From: a virus
Virus record (IMG/VR): IMGVR_UViG_3300030331_004565
Coordinates: 1-30,079 of that record
Direction: 5' to 3' (one strand)
Length of the DNA stretch: 30,079 nucleotides
The stretch's first letter is position 1. Every line of letters begins with the position of its first letter. This document shows, piece after piece, positions 13,736 through 20,763 of the stretch. A program made the position numbers and the translations under genes. Below the pieces are notes generated by a model that was not told the DNA's origin, ran no database searches, and was given only the letters and a program-made list of their open reading frames with translations.

Positions 13736-13903
13736 ATGACAAAAAACGATATATTTAAAATAATTGAAGATAATTTTTATATCTTAGCTGAAAATAATAA
13801 TGGAACAACAAAAGTTTCACAGGCAAGAGCAAGAAAAGCAGCGCAAGCTATCAAGAGAGTAATTACTGATTATAAAAAAGCATCAGTAGCTGAATCTAAA
13901 TAA
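13736..13903 (+). CDS. Short histone H1-like DNA-binding protein, 55 aa
   Basis: This small gene fills the gap between groEL and the terminator at 13906. The product begins TKNDIFKIIEDNF, and its second half is a basic, Ala/Arg/Lys-rich helix with KVSQARARKAAQAIKR (26-41) and DYKKASVAESK at the end. That pattern, an acidic N-terminal helix then RARKA..I...I.dyrk.S, resembles the short histone-H1-like (Hc1-type) proteins of Bacteroidota. It probably binds DNA non-specifically, perhaps compacting phage or host DNA. The ATG is 22 bases after the groEL stop in an A/T-rich leader. The family call is by pattern and moderate in certainty; the coding call is firmer. Confidence 0.68.
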   Translation: MTKNDIFKIIEDNFYILAENNNGTTKVSQARARKAAQAIKRVITDYKKASVAESK

Positions 13904-13905
13904 TT

Positions 13906-13930
13906 AATGGGGGAGCTTGTCTCCCCTATT
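13906..13930 (+). terminator. Rho-independent terminator of the chaperonin operon
   Basis: Bases 13906-13915 pair with 13921-13930 (AATGGGGGAG with CTCCCCTATT, one G-T wobble) around the five-base loop CTTGT, followed by TAATTTT. The GC-rich core stands out sharply from its AT-rich surroundings. It begins three bases after the stop codon of the histone-like gene. Confidence 0.88.
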
Positions 13931-13947
13931 TAATTTTCGTATCTTAT
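13917..13947 (+). promoter_or_regulatory. Promoter-like site overlapping a terminator and a start codon
   Basis: TTG in the terminator loop (13917-13919), a 20-base spacer and TATCTTAT at 13940-13947 preceded by TTTTCG copy the other promoters of the window. The -7 element overlaps the ATG at 13946, so initiation here would miss that start codon. It may serve the later genes or be a relic. Confidence 0.3.
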
Positions 13948-14221
13948 GAAAGTAAAAACAGAAATAGTAGAAACAGACGTTTTGATTGCTCGTAGAGTAC
14001 CACCTGGAGACAAGTGGAGATTAGTATCAGAAGAACCGAATGGAACTGTTCATTCAAATTTAACTGATGCTTTAGAAGCATATATGCATAAAACTGATTT
14101 TAGAGGTGATTATAAATTAGCTCCTATGAAAAGTGAATTATACGCAATTTCAACAACTGAAGAAGAAATAAAACCAGAACCAATTAAAAGATATTCAATT
14201 TATGGTGAATACGGACAATAG
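13946..14221 (+). CDS. Hypothetical protein, 91 aa
   Basis: A soluble 91-residue protein with no signal peptide or membrane segment. The first part is strand-rich (VKTEIVETDVLIARRV, then a WRLVSEEPNGTV stretch). A short helix (LTDALEAYMHKT) follows, and the end is charged. I recognise no family. The ATG lies 16 bases after the chaperonin terminator and inside a promoter-like -7 element, and no later Met is available before residue 47, so the start is somewhat uncertain. It overlaps the gp44-like gene by 20 bases, suggesting co-translation with the clamp loader. Confidence 0.7.
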   Translation: MKVKTEIVETDVLIARRVPPGDKWRLVSEEPNGTVHSNLTDALEAYMHKTDFRGDYKLAPMKSELYAISTTEEEIKPEPIKRYSIYGEYGQ

Positions 14222-15116
14222 TTTATTAGTAGAAAAATATAGACCTATTAAATTAGATAATTATGTAGGCAATGAAAATATAAAATCAGTAATATCAAAA
14301 TATTTAGAACAAAATGATATTCAAAATTTCATATTTTATGGACCAGCAGGTACAGGTAAAACAACATTAGCAAAATTAATAATTAAAAATTTAGACTGTG
14401 ATTACATTTATATTAACGCTTCTGACGAACGTGGGATTGAAACTATTAGGGATAAAGTCTCTGGTTTTGCGTCTGTTGCGTCATTTAAATCCCTTAAAGT
14501 TATTATCTTGGATGAGGCGGATTTTCTTACGATACAAGCGCAAGCATCACTTAGAAATATAATTGAGACATTTTCTAGGACTACTAGATTTATTTTAACA
14601 TGCAATTTTATAGAAAGAATAATTGACCCTTTACAATCAAGATGTCAAGTATTAAAAATAGTACCTCCAAGTAAAAAAGAGGTCGCTAAACATCTATCTT
14701 GGATTATGGATGAAGAAGGAATTAATCATAGAATGGATGATTTAGGATCTATAGTATTACAATACTACCCAGATTTAAGAAAATGTATTAATACTATCCA
14801 AGCAAATACTGTTGAAAATAACCTAAAATTAGATAAATCTATTTTAGTATCTTCAAATTATATGGATAAAGTATTATTTGAATTAAAACAAAATAAACCT
14901 TCATTTACTAAAGTACGTCAAATAATAGCGGATGCTAATGTTGATGATTTTGATGAATTGTTTAGGTTTTTATATGAAAATGCTGGTAAATTTCTACCTA
15001 ATAAAGAAGGTACAGCAACTGCTCTAATTAATGACCACCAATATAAGGCTAATTTTAGAATAGATAAAGAAATTAACATAATGAGTTTAATAAATAATTT
15101 AATAATTAATAAGTAA
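14202..15116 (+). CDS. 44: Clamp loader large subunit, AAA+ ATPase, T4 gp44-like
   Basis: A 304-residue AAA+ ATPase that opens and loads the sliding clamp onto primed DNA. Walker A is GPAGTGKTT at 47-55, Walker B is ILDEAD at 102-107, and the SRC motif that supplies the arginine finger is at 146-148, as in clamp loader and RFC proteins. The N-terminal VEKYRP (10-15) is also typical. T4 gp44 has 319 residues. The stretch at about 14415-14545 uses GCG and CGT codons that are rare elsewhere here. It would act with the gp62-like protein at 15368 and the clamp at 9672. Confidence 0.95.
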   Translation: MVNTDNSLLVEKYRPIKLDNYVGNENIKSVISKYLEQNDIQNFIFYGPAGTGKTTLAKLIIKNLDCDYIYINASDERGIETIRDKVSGFASVASFKSLKVIILDEADFLTIQAQASLRNIIETFSRTTRFILTCNFIERIIDPLQSRCQVLKIVPPSKKEVAKHLSWIMDEEGINHRMDDLGSIVLQYYPDLRKCINTIQANTVENNLKLDKSILVSSNYMDKVLFELKQNKPSFTKVRQIIADANVDDFDELFRFLYENAGKFLPNKEGTATALINDHQYKANFRIDKEINIMSLINNLIINK

Positions 15117-15117
15117 A

Positions 15118-15366
15118 ATGGCAAAAAAACCACAACAACCGCAATTAAATGTTGATTTAAAAGCGACAACAGCAATACTTAACTCAGAAGGAAAAAATGT
15201 ATTCTTATCTGGAGTTATTTTAAGAAAAATCTCAAAATTTGTAGCAGGTACAGACGATGATGCTATAATGCCTCTTCCAGTATTTTATGATCCATCTACA
15301 GGTAAAATTTTAAAAGAAGGATTACCAAAAGAATTAAGAGAGGAATTAAAAGACGAGTGTTTATAG
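15118..15366 (+). CDS. Hypothetical protein, 82 aa
   Basis: A small soluble protein placed one base after the clamp loader large subunit and one base before the small subunit. The N-terminus is Lys/Pro/Gln-rich (residues 1-12), the middle has alternating hydrophobic residues (NVFLSGVILRKISKFV at about 27-42), and a loop with PVFYDPSTGKI precedes a charged C-terminal helix. No family is recognised. Its tight position between two clamp-loader genes suggests a replication-linked role, but nothing in the sequence shows one. Confidence 0.75.
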   Translation: MAKKPQQPQLNVDLKATTAILNSEGKNVFLSGVILRKISKFVAGTDDDAIMPLPVFYDPSTGKILKEGLPKELREELKDECL

Positions 15367-15367
15367 G

Positions 15368-15781
15368 ATGAAGAATATTTGGGATTGGCTTAAACAAATA
15401 AATAATATTAAAGCTGATCCTAATTCTTTTTCTGATAAAGATTGGGAATTATGGAACAGTTATATGATTCATAGATTTATGTCTATGGATCGTAACTTTT
15501 TACCTATTGTAAACGAAGTACAAACAATTCCACCTCAGAATAAAAAAGAAATATACACTATATATAGAGAATTTATTCCTAAAAATAATAAATGGAATAA
15601 ATATATTAAATCTAGTGTTAAGCAACCAAATAGTGATTTAATAAATAAATTAAGTGATATTTTGGAGTGTTCAAAATCCGAGGCAAAAACATATTTAAAT
15701 ATTTTGGAAAGCGATGAACTTATTCATATATTAAACCGTGTTGGAATAGATAATAAAGAACTAAAAAAATTACTAAAATGA
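15368..15781 (+). CDS. 62: Clamp loader small subunit, T4 gp62-like
   Basis: The N-terminal IWDWLKQIN segment (4-12) and the WNSYMIHRFMSMDRNFLPIVNEVQ region (from about residue 29) recall gp62 proteins of T4-like phages, which share a WD.L..IN opening and a conserved YPPFiVNr.LS..-like block. At 137 residues it is shorter than T4 gp62 (187), in line with marine relatives. gp62 is the non-ATPase subunit that completes the gp44/gp62 clamp loader. It lies close behind the gp44-like gene and overlaps the next gene (ATGA). The call depends partly on this context. Confidence 0.6.
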   Translation: MKNIWDWLKQINNIKADPNSFSDKDWELWNSYMIHRFMSMDRNFLPIVNEVQTIPPQNKKEIYTIYREFIPKNNKWNKYIKSSVKQPNSDLINKLSDILECSKSEAKTYLNILESDELIHILNRVGIDNKELKKLLK

Positions 15782-15999
15782 ATATACAAGTATATAAATT
15801 TCTAAAATCAGAAGCCGAAGCTGATAAAAATAAGGCATTAGCAAGTATTGAGCTATTAACTAACCACCCAGCAGGAATTGGTGATCATTCAACAAAAGAC
15901 TATTGGGATAATTGTACTGAAGCTCTTAAATTATTGTCATCGGCAGATGAAAGATTAGAAATCCTAGAAAAATATTTTAATACAAAAGAAGTAGTGTAA
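15778..15999 (+). CDS. Hypothetical protein, 73 aa
   Basis: A small acidic, helical protein. It has a helix rich in Lys/Glu/Ala (residues 5-25), a short loop NHPAGIGDHSTKDYWDN (about 29-45), and a second helix (CTEALKLLSSADERLEILEKYF). It could be a helical hairpin or part of a coiled coil. It overlaps the gp62-like gene by four bases (ATGA) and its stop shares a base with the DUF1599 gene start (TAATG). It is not RegA, which is longer (122 residues) and sits in this neighbourhood in T4. The function is unknown. Confidence 0.75.
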   Translation: MNIQVYKFLKSEAEADKNKALASIELLTNHPAGIGDHSTKDYWDNCTEALKLLSSADERLEILEKYFNTKEVV

Positions 16000-16400
16000 T
16001 GAGTGATTCAGTAAAAACATACTATGAAGAAAAGGAATTTGGGAAAGTAGAAGCAGTTAAAACATCATCTACAGTAGAAGCATTTGAAACCGAATACCCA
16101 GAACTATCAGAAGAATTTAAAAGAATAAGTGAAGAAATGTATGAAATGTTTGCTGCTAAACACATGGACTATGGTTTAAATAATATTGCTCTTGGAGGTG
16201 ATTTAACTAATAAAGAAGATAAAAAGTTTTCACTTACTGGTTTAGCAATTAGATTAACCGATAAAATATCTAGATTAAAAAATCTTTTAATTAACGGAAA
16301 AAACTACGTTAAAGGAGAAGGAATGGAAGACACGTTTATTGATATAGCTAATTATGGAATAATTGGTTTATTAGTTGGACGTGATAAATGGAAAAAGTAA
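15999..16400 (+). CDS. DUF1599 / nucleotide modification associated domain 1 protein
   Basis: The second half of this 133-residue protein matches the DUF1599 (Nmad1) pattern: AAKHMDYGLNNIALGG at about 52-67, then GLAIRLTDKISRLKNLL at about 80-96, and the ending DTFIDIANYGIIGLLV at about 110-125. The family is known from phages and bacteria with modified DNA bases and is thought to act on nucleotides, though no reaction has been assigned. Its helical, acidic residue pattern is reminiscent of MazG-type pyrophosphatases. Its presence fits a phage with a deazaguanine DNA-modification pathway 10 kb upstream. It lies three bases before the TTG start of the nuclease gene. Confidence 0.7.
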   Translation: MSDSVKTYYEEKEFGKVEAVKTSSTVEAFETEYPELSEEFKRISEEMYEMFAAKHMDYGLNNIALGGDLTNKEDKKFSLTGLAIRLTDKISRLKNLLINGKNYVKGEGMEDTFIDIANYGIIGLLVGRDKWKK

Positions 16401-16403
16401 ATT

Positions 16404-17297
16404 TTGGCTAAAAAAATACCTAATATAGTTAAGGAGATTAGGAATAATCCTCCTCACGAGATAGATTATTCATATCAAAAAAATATATCATACTCCCAAA
16501 TATCTATGTTTAAGCAATGTCCTCATAGATGGAAATTGCATTATAAAGATAAAATTAGTCAAAGGGATACCTCTATTTATTTAGTATTTGGAATAGCTAT
16601 ACATGAGGTTATTCAGGAATATTTAACTGTTTACTATGAAAAATCAAAAGTAAAAGCAAATGAAATTAATTTAGAAGAAAAATTCCAAGAAACATTTATT
16701 GAAGCCTACCAAAAACAGTATAAACAAAATAATAATTCACATTTTTCAAGTGCTGAAGAAATGAGGGAGTTTTTTGAAGATGGGGTTGAAATATTAAAGT
16801 TCTTTAAGAAAAAAGTAAGTGGATATTTTTCAAAACGAGGTACTTACCTAGTAGGTATTGAACTACCAGTTATTAATGTACCAAATAGAATGTATAATAA
16901 TATTTTATTTAAAGGTATGTTAGATATCGTTTTATATAATGAAACATTAGATGAATTTACTATAATAGATATTAAAACTAGTACTAGAGGATGGCATGAT
17001 AAAATGAAAAAAAATGAGGATAAACAATTTCAACTTATTCTTTACAAACAATATTTTTCAGAATTATATGATATTCCCCTAGATAAAATAGATATTAAAT
17101 TTTTTATAGTTAAAAGAAAATTATATGAAAATTGTGACTGGGTACAAACAAGAATACAAGAATTTAGTCCCCCTAGTGGTAAAATTAAATTAGGTAGAGC
17201 TAATAAATATGTGAATGATTTTATGGCACAAGTATTTGATTCTAAAGGTAATATTAAGGAACAAAATTACCCTTGTACCTGTAAATATTGTGAATAA
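16404..17297 (+). CDS. PD-(D/E)XK nuclease, Cas4/RecB-like with probable Fe-S cluster
   Basis: A 297-residue nuclease of the PDDEXK_1 group. Motifs: SYSQISMFKQCPHRWKLHY (29-47), GIAIHEVIQEYL (63-74), the metal-binding MLDIVL (172-177, Asp174) and IIDIKTS (187-193, Asp189, Lys191), and a QxxxY helix (Gln210, Tyr214). Cys39 plus the C-terminal CTCKYC cysteines (291, 293, 296) form the one-plus-three pattern that binds a 4Fe-4S cluster in Cas4 and AddB, here with tighter spacing. It probably cuts or resects DNA in recombination or host-DNA breakdown. The start is TTG at 16404, since an in-frame stop lies six bases upstream and the next ATG (residue 35) would cut into the first motif. Confidence 0.85.
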   Translation: MAKKIPNIVKEIRNNPPHEIDYSYQKNISYSQISMFKQCPHRWKLHYKDKISQRDTSIYLVFGIAIHEVIQEYLTVYYEKSKVKANEINLEEKFQETFIEAYQKQYKQNNNSHFSSAEEMREFFEDGVEILKFFKKKVSGYFSKRGTYLVGIELPVINVPNRMYNNILFKGMLDIVLYNETLDEFTIIDIKTSTRGWHDKMKKNEDKQFQLILYKQYFSELYDIPLDKIDIKFFIVKRKLYENCDWVQTRIQEFSPPSGKIKLGRANKYVNDFMAQVFDSKGNIKEQNYPCTCKYCE

Positions 17298-17320
17298 ATA
17301 TCGATTTCAATAAATAAATA

Positions 17321-17344
17321 TATATGTATAATATGAATAACATT
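17321..17344 (+). promoter_or_regulatory. AT-rich element shared with the hsp20 upstream region
   Basis: TATATGTATA at 17321-17330, followed by ATATGAATAACATT, nearly repeats the sequence at 10806-10828 (TATATGTATA then ATAAAATAACATT, one base shorter). It lies 18 bases before the regulator gene at 17363. It could be a second promoter class or an operator. Confidence 0.4.
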
Positions 17345-17362
17345 AATTAAACAATCAAGATT

Positions 17363-17548
17363 ATGGCAAATAAACCAATGACACTAACAAGTGTAAAAGT
17401 AAAAACGGATCTATTTAATGATTTTAAAGTAGAATGCGTTAGACGTAAATTTTCATTCCAAAAACTTGCAGATAGATCTATATTTTTATATCTTACTGAT
17501 GAAGATTTTAGAAAAAAAATTACGAACCAAACTAATTTAGAAAAATAA
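17363..17548 (+). CDS. Ribbon-helix-helix-like small regulator, 61 aa
   Basis: The sequence LTSVKVKTDLFNDFKVECVRR (8-28) has the short strand then helix of Arc/MetJ-type ribbon-helix-helix proteins, followed by KFSFQKLADRSIFLYLTDEDFRKKI, which fits the second helix and a C-terminal extension. Such proteins bind DNA operators as dimers through the N-terminal strand. It stands alone after a 65-base gap with its own AT-rich upstream element, directly before the glycosyltransferase run, so it may control that run or its own gene. The call is by pattern. Confidence 0.6.
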   Translation: MANKPMTLTSVKVKTDLFNDFKVECVRRKFSFQKLADRSIFLYLTDEDFRKKITNQTNLEK

Positions 17549-17562
17549 AAATAAATTAAATT

Positions 17563-19011
17563 ATGAATAAAAGTTTTAAGCACCTTCCCCAAAATGAGAG
17601 GAAGAAAATACTATTAATCTGTGATGATATTAGAGTACATTCTGGAGTAGCAACAGTAGCTAAAGAAGTAGTAGTACATACTGCTCACCATTTTAATTGG
17701 GTCCAAATGGCAGGAGCAATAAAACATCCTGAACTTGGAAAACATTTAAATATATCTAATGATACTAATAATCTTGCAGGTATAAATGATAGTTCTGTAT
17801 TTTTATATCCTGTAAATTCATATGGTGATCCTCGAATATTACGTGAGATACTAAAAAACGAAAAACCAGATGCCGTATTATTAATTACTGACCCTAGATA
17901 TTTTAGGTATATTTGGGATATGGAAAGTGAAATTAGAAAACATTGTCCTATTGCATACTTAAATATTTGGGATGATTACCCGGCTCCAATGTATAATAAA
18001 CCATATTATGAAGCATGTGATTTATTAATGGGTATTTCAAAACAAACAGTAAATATTAATAAATTAGTAATGGAAGGGTGTGATAAACCAAGAATATACA
18101 AATATGTACCTCATGGTTTAAATCATAAAATTTACTATCCTATGACTAAGAAAGATAGATTAGATAAAGAATTTTTAAATTTTGAAGACGCTATTTTTCA
18201 AGGTAAAAAACCTAAATTTACCTTGTTCTTTAATTCAAGAAACATCAGAAGAAAACAAATCCCAGATAGTCTAATGGCTTTTAGATTATTTTTAGATTCA
18301 CTTCCATATGAAGATGCACTTCAATGTAAGATGATACTACATACAGAGAGATCAACTGAAGCTGGAACCGATTTATATGAAGTAAATGATTTTTTATTTG
18401 GAGAAAAGTATGATGAGAATTTAATTTTTTCTCATAATAAATTATCTACAACACATCTAAATTATCTATATAATATAGCTGATGCCCAAATTTTAATTAC
18501 TTCTAATGAAGGTTGGGGATTAACACTTACAGAGGCAATCTTATCAGGTACTCCTATTATTGCTAATGTAACAGGTGGAATGCAAGATCAAATGAGATTT
18601 GTAGATGATGAGGGCAAGTGGTTTGAACCAGATGCTAATGTTCCTTCAAATCACAGAGGTACTTATAAAAAACATGGTGAATGGGCTTTTCCTGTTTATC
18701 CTACTTCTAGATCAATCCAAGGTTCACCTCCTACACCTTATATCTATGATGATAGATGTAAATTTGAAGATGTAGTAGAAAAAATTAAAGAATTATATCA
18801 TTTAAGTCCCAAAGAAAGAGTAAAAAGAGGTTTAAAAGGTAGAGAATGGGCTATAAGTGATGAAGCAGGATTTACTTCTATTCATCAAGCTAATAGAGTA
18901 ATGGAGGCATTTAATGAATTATTTGATACTTGGAAACCAAGAGAAAAATATGAAATTATTAATGCTACTAAACATAAAAGAAGTTTCATAAATCATAAAA
19001 TAATATACTAA
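17563..19011 (+). CDS. Glycosyltransferase, GT-B fold, family 4-like
   Basis: This 482-residue cytoplasmic protein opens with ILLICDDIRVHSGVATVAKE (about 15-34), a GT4-type N-terminal loop. In the C-terminal domain it has the donor-binding NEGWGLTLTEAILSGTPIIA segment with the E-x7-E pair at Glu316 and Glu324. It would transfer a sugar from a nucleotide-sugar donor with retained configuration. It is longer than a typical GT4 because of a roughly 100-residue insertion or extension after the active site. It starts the 10 kb glycan run and ends sharing a base with the next gene (TAATG). The acceptor is unknown. Confidence 0.88.
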   Translation: MNKSFKHLPQNERKKILLICDDIRVHSGVATVAKEVVVHTAHHFNWVQMAGAIKHPELGKHLNISNDTNNLAGINDSSVFLYPVNSYGDPRILREILKNEKPDAVLLITDPRYFRYIWDMESEIRKHCPIAYLNIWDDYPAPMYNKPYYEACDLLMGISKQTVNINKLVMEGCDKPRIYKYVPHGLNHKIYYPMTKKDRLDKEFLNFEDAIFQGKKPKFTLFFNSRNIRRKQIPDSLMAFRLFLDSLPYEDALQCKMILHTERSTEAGTDLYEVNDFLFGEKYDENLIFSHNKLSTTHLNYLYNIADAQILITSNEGWGLTLTEAILSGTPIIANVTGGMQDQMRFVDDEGKWFEPDANVPSNHRGTYKKHGEWAFPVYPTSRSIQGSPPTPYIYDDRCKFEDVVEKIKELYHLSPKERVKRGLKGREWAISDEAGFTSIHQANRVMEAFNELFDTWKPREKYEIINATKHKRSFINHKIIY

Positions 19012-20312
19012 TGAATAAAAAAAATAAACCATTTTTTGTAATAAGCTGCCCTTTTGACACATATAGTGGTTATGGAGCCAGATCAAGAGACGTAGTAAAA
19101 TCAATAATAGAATCAGACAAATATGAAGTCCAATTATTAGCTCAAAGATGGGGTGATACTCCCTGGAATTTTTGTAAAGACCATTCTGAGTGGGAATTTT
19201 TATATGATTATGAGCATAACCCTAGAACATCATCTAGAAGACAACCAGATATTTGGATGCAAATAACTATTCCTAATGAATTTACTCCTATTGGAAAATA
19301 TAATATTGGATGTACTGCTGGTATTGAAGCTACTTCATGTAGAGGTGAGTGGGTTGAAGGAATAAATAGAATGAATGAGACTTGGGTATCATCTAAATTT
19401 GCAAAAAATGTATTTGATAATGTTAAATTTGAAAAAAGAGATCAAAAAACAAATAATGTTATAGGTGAATTAAAAGTCGAAAAACCAGTTCATGTTATAT
19501 TTGAAGGAATAGATACTAATTTATATAAGAAAATTTCAAAACCAAAAACTAAAAGCATCAATTTATCAAGTATAAAAGAACAATTTTGTTATCTATTTGT
19601 AGGTCATTGGATGAATGGAGCACATGGTCATGATAGAAAAAATGTAGGAGTATTAGTAAAAGAATTTATTGAAACTTTTAAAAATAGAAAAGGAATGCCT
19701 GCATTAATTTTAAAATGTAGTAAAGGTAGTAACTCCTATACTGGTAAAGATGCTATTTTAAAACAAATAAATAGTTACACTAGAGCATACAAAAATGAAA
19801 AGATCCCAAATATATATTTGTTACATGGTGAATTTACTGATGTTGAAATGAATGATTTATATAACCATTCTAAAATAAAAGCTATGGTAAGTTTTACTAA
19901 AGGAGAGGGATATGGTAGACCACTATTAGAATTTAGCCTATCAGGTAAACCAGTTATAGCATCTGGATGGTCTGGTCATATGGATTTTTTACACCCAGAA
20001 TTTAATACCTTTATACAAGGTCAATTAGAAAATGTACATCCTAGTGCAGCTAATGAATGGTTATTAAAAGAAGCTAGATGGTTCCAAGTTAATACTGCTT
20101 ATGCTAGAGAAGCTTTAAGAAGTGTATATAATAATTTTAAATTAAAATTAAGTAACGCTAAAAGACAAGCATATTTTGCTAAAAATAATTTTAGTAGAGA
20201 ACAAATGAGTGAGTTAATTGATAATCATTTATCAGAAGTTTTACCTGAGTTTTCAGTTACTCAAGAATTAAAAATACCAGAATTAAAAATTCCAAAACTT
20301 AAAAAAGTATAA
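19011..20312 (+). CDS. Glycosyltransferase, GT-B fold, family 4-like
   Basis: A second GT-B enzyme, 433 residues, with the N-terminal SCPFDTYSGYGARSRDVV loop (about 11-28) and the C-terminal donor site KGEGYGRPLLEFSLSGKPV, E-x7-E at Glu299 and Glu307. The order of motifs matches the upstream gene, but overall similarity is low, so they are probably different specificities and not a recent duplicate. The last 20 residues carry three short repeats built on L/E-K-I-P (LKIPELKIPKLKK). It is followed two bases later by the 148-residue unknown gene. Confidence 0.87.
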   Translation: MNKKNKPFFVISCPFDTYSGYGARSRDVVKSIIESDKYEVQLLAQRWGDTPWNFCKDHSEWEFLYDYEHNPRTSSRRQPDIWMQITIPNEFTPIGKYNIGCTAGIEATSCRGEWVEGINRMNETWVSSKFAKNVFDNVKFEKRDQKTNNVIGELKVEKPVHVIFEGIDTNLYKKISKPKTKSINLSSIKEQFCYLFVGHWMNGAHGHDRKNVGVLVKEFIETFKNRKGMPALILKCSKGSNSYTGKDAILKQINSYTRAYKNEKIPNIYLLHGEFTDVEMNDLYNHSKIKAMVSFTKGEGYGRPLLEFSLSGKPVIASGWSGHMDFLHPEFNTFIQGQLENVHPSAANEWLLKEARWFQVNTAYAREALRSVYNNFKLKLSNAKRQAYFAKNNFSREQMSELIDNHLSEVLPEFSVTQELKIPELKIPKLKKV

Positions 20313-20314
20313 TT

Positions 20315-20761
20315 ATGCAATATGATGAAATAGTAAATTGCCCTAAATCTGGAGGTGATTTATGTTATAAAGTAGAAGTTACCAAAGATATAACTAATTA
20401 TATGAGTTTATCTTGTGGTTTTTGGACTAATACCTTAATGAAAGCAGGATCTAGTTTTTTTGAAGAACAAATAGAACTTTTACCTGAGTTATATAAAGAT
20501 TTAGCTTGGACAGATCCAAATACAGAATTAATTTGGTTACCAACTACAATAAATGAAGAACAATTAGGTATGGTTTTTGCTAATGGCCAAAATAGTTCAA
20601 CTTGGAGTTGGTCAGCAGTAAAAGCAAGACCTTTAACTGAAGATGAATTAAAAGAAGTAGAAGGTAAAATAACACACAAACCAGATATGTCTACTATGAA
20701 AACGTTTCATGAACGTGATTTTATGGAAGCACTTTCATATATTGGAATATTACCTGAATAA
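20315..20761 (+). CDS. Hypothetical protein, 148 aa, in the glycan cluster
   Basis: A soluble acidic protein with recognisable aromatic-rich stretches: ITNYMSLSCGFWTNTLM (about 26-42), ELLPELYKDLAWTDPNTELIWLPTT (about 53-78) and GMVFANGQNSSTWSWSAVKA (about 85-104). Similar proteins are, to my memory, common in marine T4-type phages beside glycosyltransferases and have no assigned role. It has no DxD, Rossmann or nuclease motif. It is spaced two bases from both neighbours, so it belongs to the same transcript. Confidence 0.8.
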   Translation: MQYDEIVNCPKSGGDLCYKVEVTKDITNYMSLSCGFWTNTLMKAGSSFFEEQIELLPELYKDLAWTDPNTELIWLPTTINEEQLGMVFANGQNSSTWSWSAVKARPLTEDELKEVEGKITHKPDMSTMKTFHERDFMEALSYIGILPE

Positions 20762-20763
20762 CT

